A stretch of 64,000 bases of DNA from Lepidurus packardi (lineage: Eukaryota; Arthropoda; Branchiopoda; Notostraca; Triopsidae): NCBI GenBank assembly GCA_023053545.1, contig JAKZAN010000001.1, forward strand, positions 10,374,565 through 10,438,564, written 5' to 3'. The notes beneath the pieces were generated by a model. It had not been told where the DNA came from, did not search any database, and worked only from the letters and a program-made list of their open reading frames with translations. The translations under genes were made by a program, and so were the position numbers. Positions 62,544 through 64,000 of this stretch are shown here, piece after piece. Each line of letters starts with the position of its first letter. Position 1 is the first letter of the stretch.

Positions 62544-64000
62544 CTAAATAAAGGTAAGAAAGTAAAACAAATAAGGAAATTATCTTTCTAAAATTATCGT
62601 TTTCAAAACAATGAAAAGTCTTTCCTGACAGGTTAAAAGACTCAAGTTTGGTCATGAAGTTAAAAAGTTCTGAGATTGGGAAGGTTTTTCAGTCAACTCC
62701 ATCCAACTCCAACCCATGTGTGTCTAGGTCAAAACCCTTGGGCAATTATGCAAAGGAAGGTTCTTCCAAGGACCTTTACCTATAACTATCCCTTGCCAAC
62801 CTTTACCTTTTATGGAAACAAGGACTTCACAAAACCCATCTACACATATATTACATTTCCAACGCCCCCAAAACCCAGTATTTTTTAACAACAATCTCCC
62901 TAAAATGCCTTATGAATGATGAATCATTTTACTAATTAATATTTACTGTACTAATCAGAAATGATACATATAACATGGTGTTCATATCCATAAAAAGTGT
63001 CAAGTGGAAAAAGGAGCTATTTGAATGTGAGCCCTATACAATGAAAACTAGTTTAGTTTGTAAAGAACTCGCGGCGACTGAAAAATCCGAGCTCTCGCTT
63101 TCACCTACCAAACTCGAAGCAGAGAAGGCTATCTACCCTTATGTGTCACGTAAAAGGAATACGAATTAGGTTTCACGCTGACCTCTTATCCCTGTTCAAA
63201 GACTGCGGGAGTTTGATTTCATCGCTTTGGCTATGGTTTCAGGGGCGTAATGTTAATTATGTTCATGTGGGACGTACACTTTGTGCTCATCCGAGGATCC
63301 CGGACGGTCTCTGATTGGCGGTATCGCATGCCAAATCAAGCAACTTAATGATTTCCGGTGGGGAGACAAAGATTACTCTTGTCGCCTCTTATAATGTTGG
63401 TATTTTGCTCACCGCTAGGCTATCATTAATTTGGGGCGTAGAAAGAATTGAGTTAAAAGAAAGTTAAATAGTAAATAGGTCTAAGATAGTTTTAGCTTTT
63501 TCACGCCGACACCATAGTCTTCCTCTAACTTTTGCTGCATCCTAAAAATAAATGTATAGCCCACGAAACTCTCGTCTTCTCGGGTCCCAAACGATTGGCT
63601 GAGAGCCCAGAACGACAATTCTGCACTTGTGTCTCGTTCTCTGTAACATTATTTGTCGAAGGATACCGCTTCATAAAAGCTGTCTCGAAAATGACTAAGC
63701 ATGAAAGAAATTCGAGAAAACAAGTGCAAGCAACTTGTTGATTTCATCGGACTCATTGCTTAAGGTAGACAAAAGAATAACGATAATTTACTAGTAACAA
63801 TTCTGGCTTGAAAGCAGCGTTGGGGCTCTCAGATAGAACCAAACGAAAAGTAATTAAGAATGTGTCTTTTCTTCGCAAACAGGCAAACTGTACATAATTC
63901 TTTGACTCCCATAAAGCTTTTGAAAGCCACACCTGTTAACCCATATTCTAGTGCAAGCCGGGAAATAAACTCTCTACCTGGTGTGTGTCGAGATTATTTA
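62544..64000. other. Right edge, amphiphysin intron or upstream DNA
   Basis: No exon was recognised. A GC-richer island at 63180-63440 could be a promoter or enhancer. A short minus frame at 63535 (MQQKLEEDYGVGVKKLKL) is not amphiphysin-like. Confidence 0.35.

Noticed and set aside
63480..63540. First exon of amphiphysin
   Set aside because: The encoded MQQKLEEDYG does not resemble the N-BAR start and there is no suitable donor.

Overview
The window is animal nuclear DNA, most likely from an arthropod, and plausibly a small-genome crustacean such as a water flea (inference). All recognisable genes are split by mostly 50-80 bp GT-AG introns. One of them is an ortholog of the arthropod receptor Wsck. 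A short (CCTAA)n tract matches the arthropod telomere unit TTAGG. I rebuilt the gene models by hand from splice sites and reading phase, and no database search was possible.

Left part (1-7.5 kb): a PAR/HLF-type bZIP gene (+, 5' end unresolved), a complete mitochondrial aldehyde dehydrogenase (+) whose second intron carries a 265-bp hAT-like MITE, and a vanin/biotinidase-like amidohydrolase (-) convergent with it.

Middle (7.5-36 kb): an mnx/HB9 homeobox gene (-) surrounded by long non-coding DNA that probably holds its enhancers; a complete cyclin T gene (-), the P-TEFb regulatory subunit; a 243-bp (TA)n tract followed by a perfect 55-bp inverted repeat; a roughly 9-kb gene-poor stretch rich in CACGTG E-boxes; and vrille/NFIL3 (+). 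The two bZIP genes bind the same kind of site with opposite sign in the insect clock, and here they lie about 30 kb apart.

Right part (36-64 kb), nearly all on the minus strand: a complete 14-exon Wsck receptor (WSC, two FN3 domains, TM, kinase domain lacking catalytic residues); a decayed transposon nest with Ty3-type reverse transcriptase/RNase H, a PIF/Harbinger transposase and a frameshifted coiled-coil pseudogene, flanked by a direct repeat; a small two-helix membrane protein; a complete 17-exon Golgi alpha-mannosidase II; an unrecognised two-exon secreted protein of about 133 residues; and the BAR and SH3 exons of amphiphysin, whose first exon was not found.

The genes do not form one pathway. 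Two themes stand out: transcriptional regulators (two clock-type bZIPs, Mnx, cyclin T) in the left half, and membrane or secretory-pathway genes in the right half. I found no tRNA, rRNA or CRISPR array.
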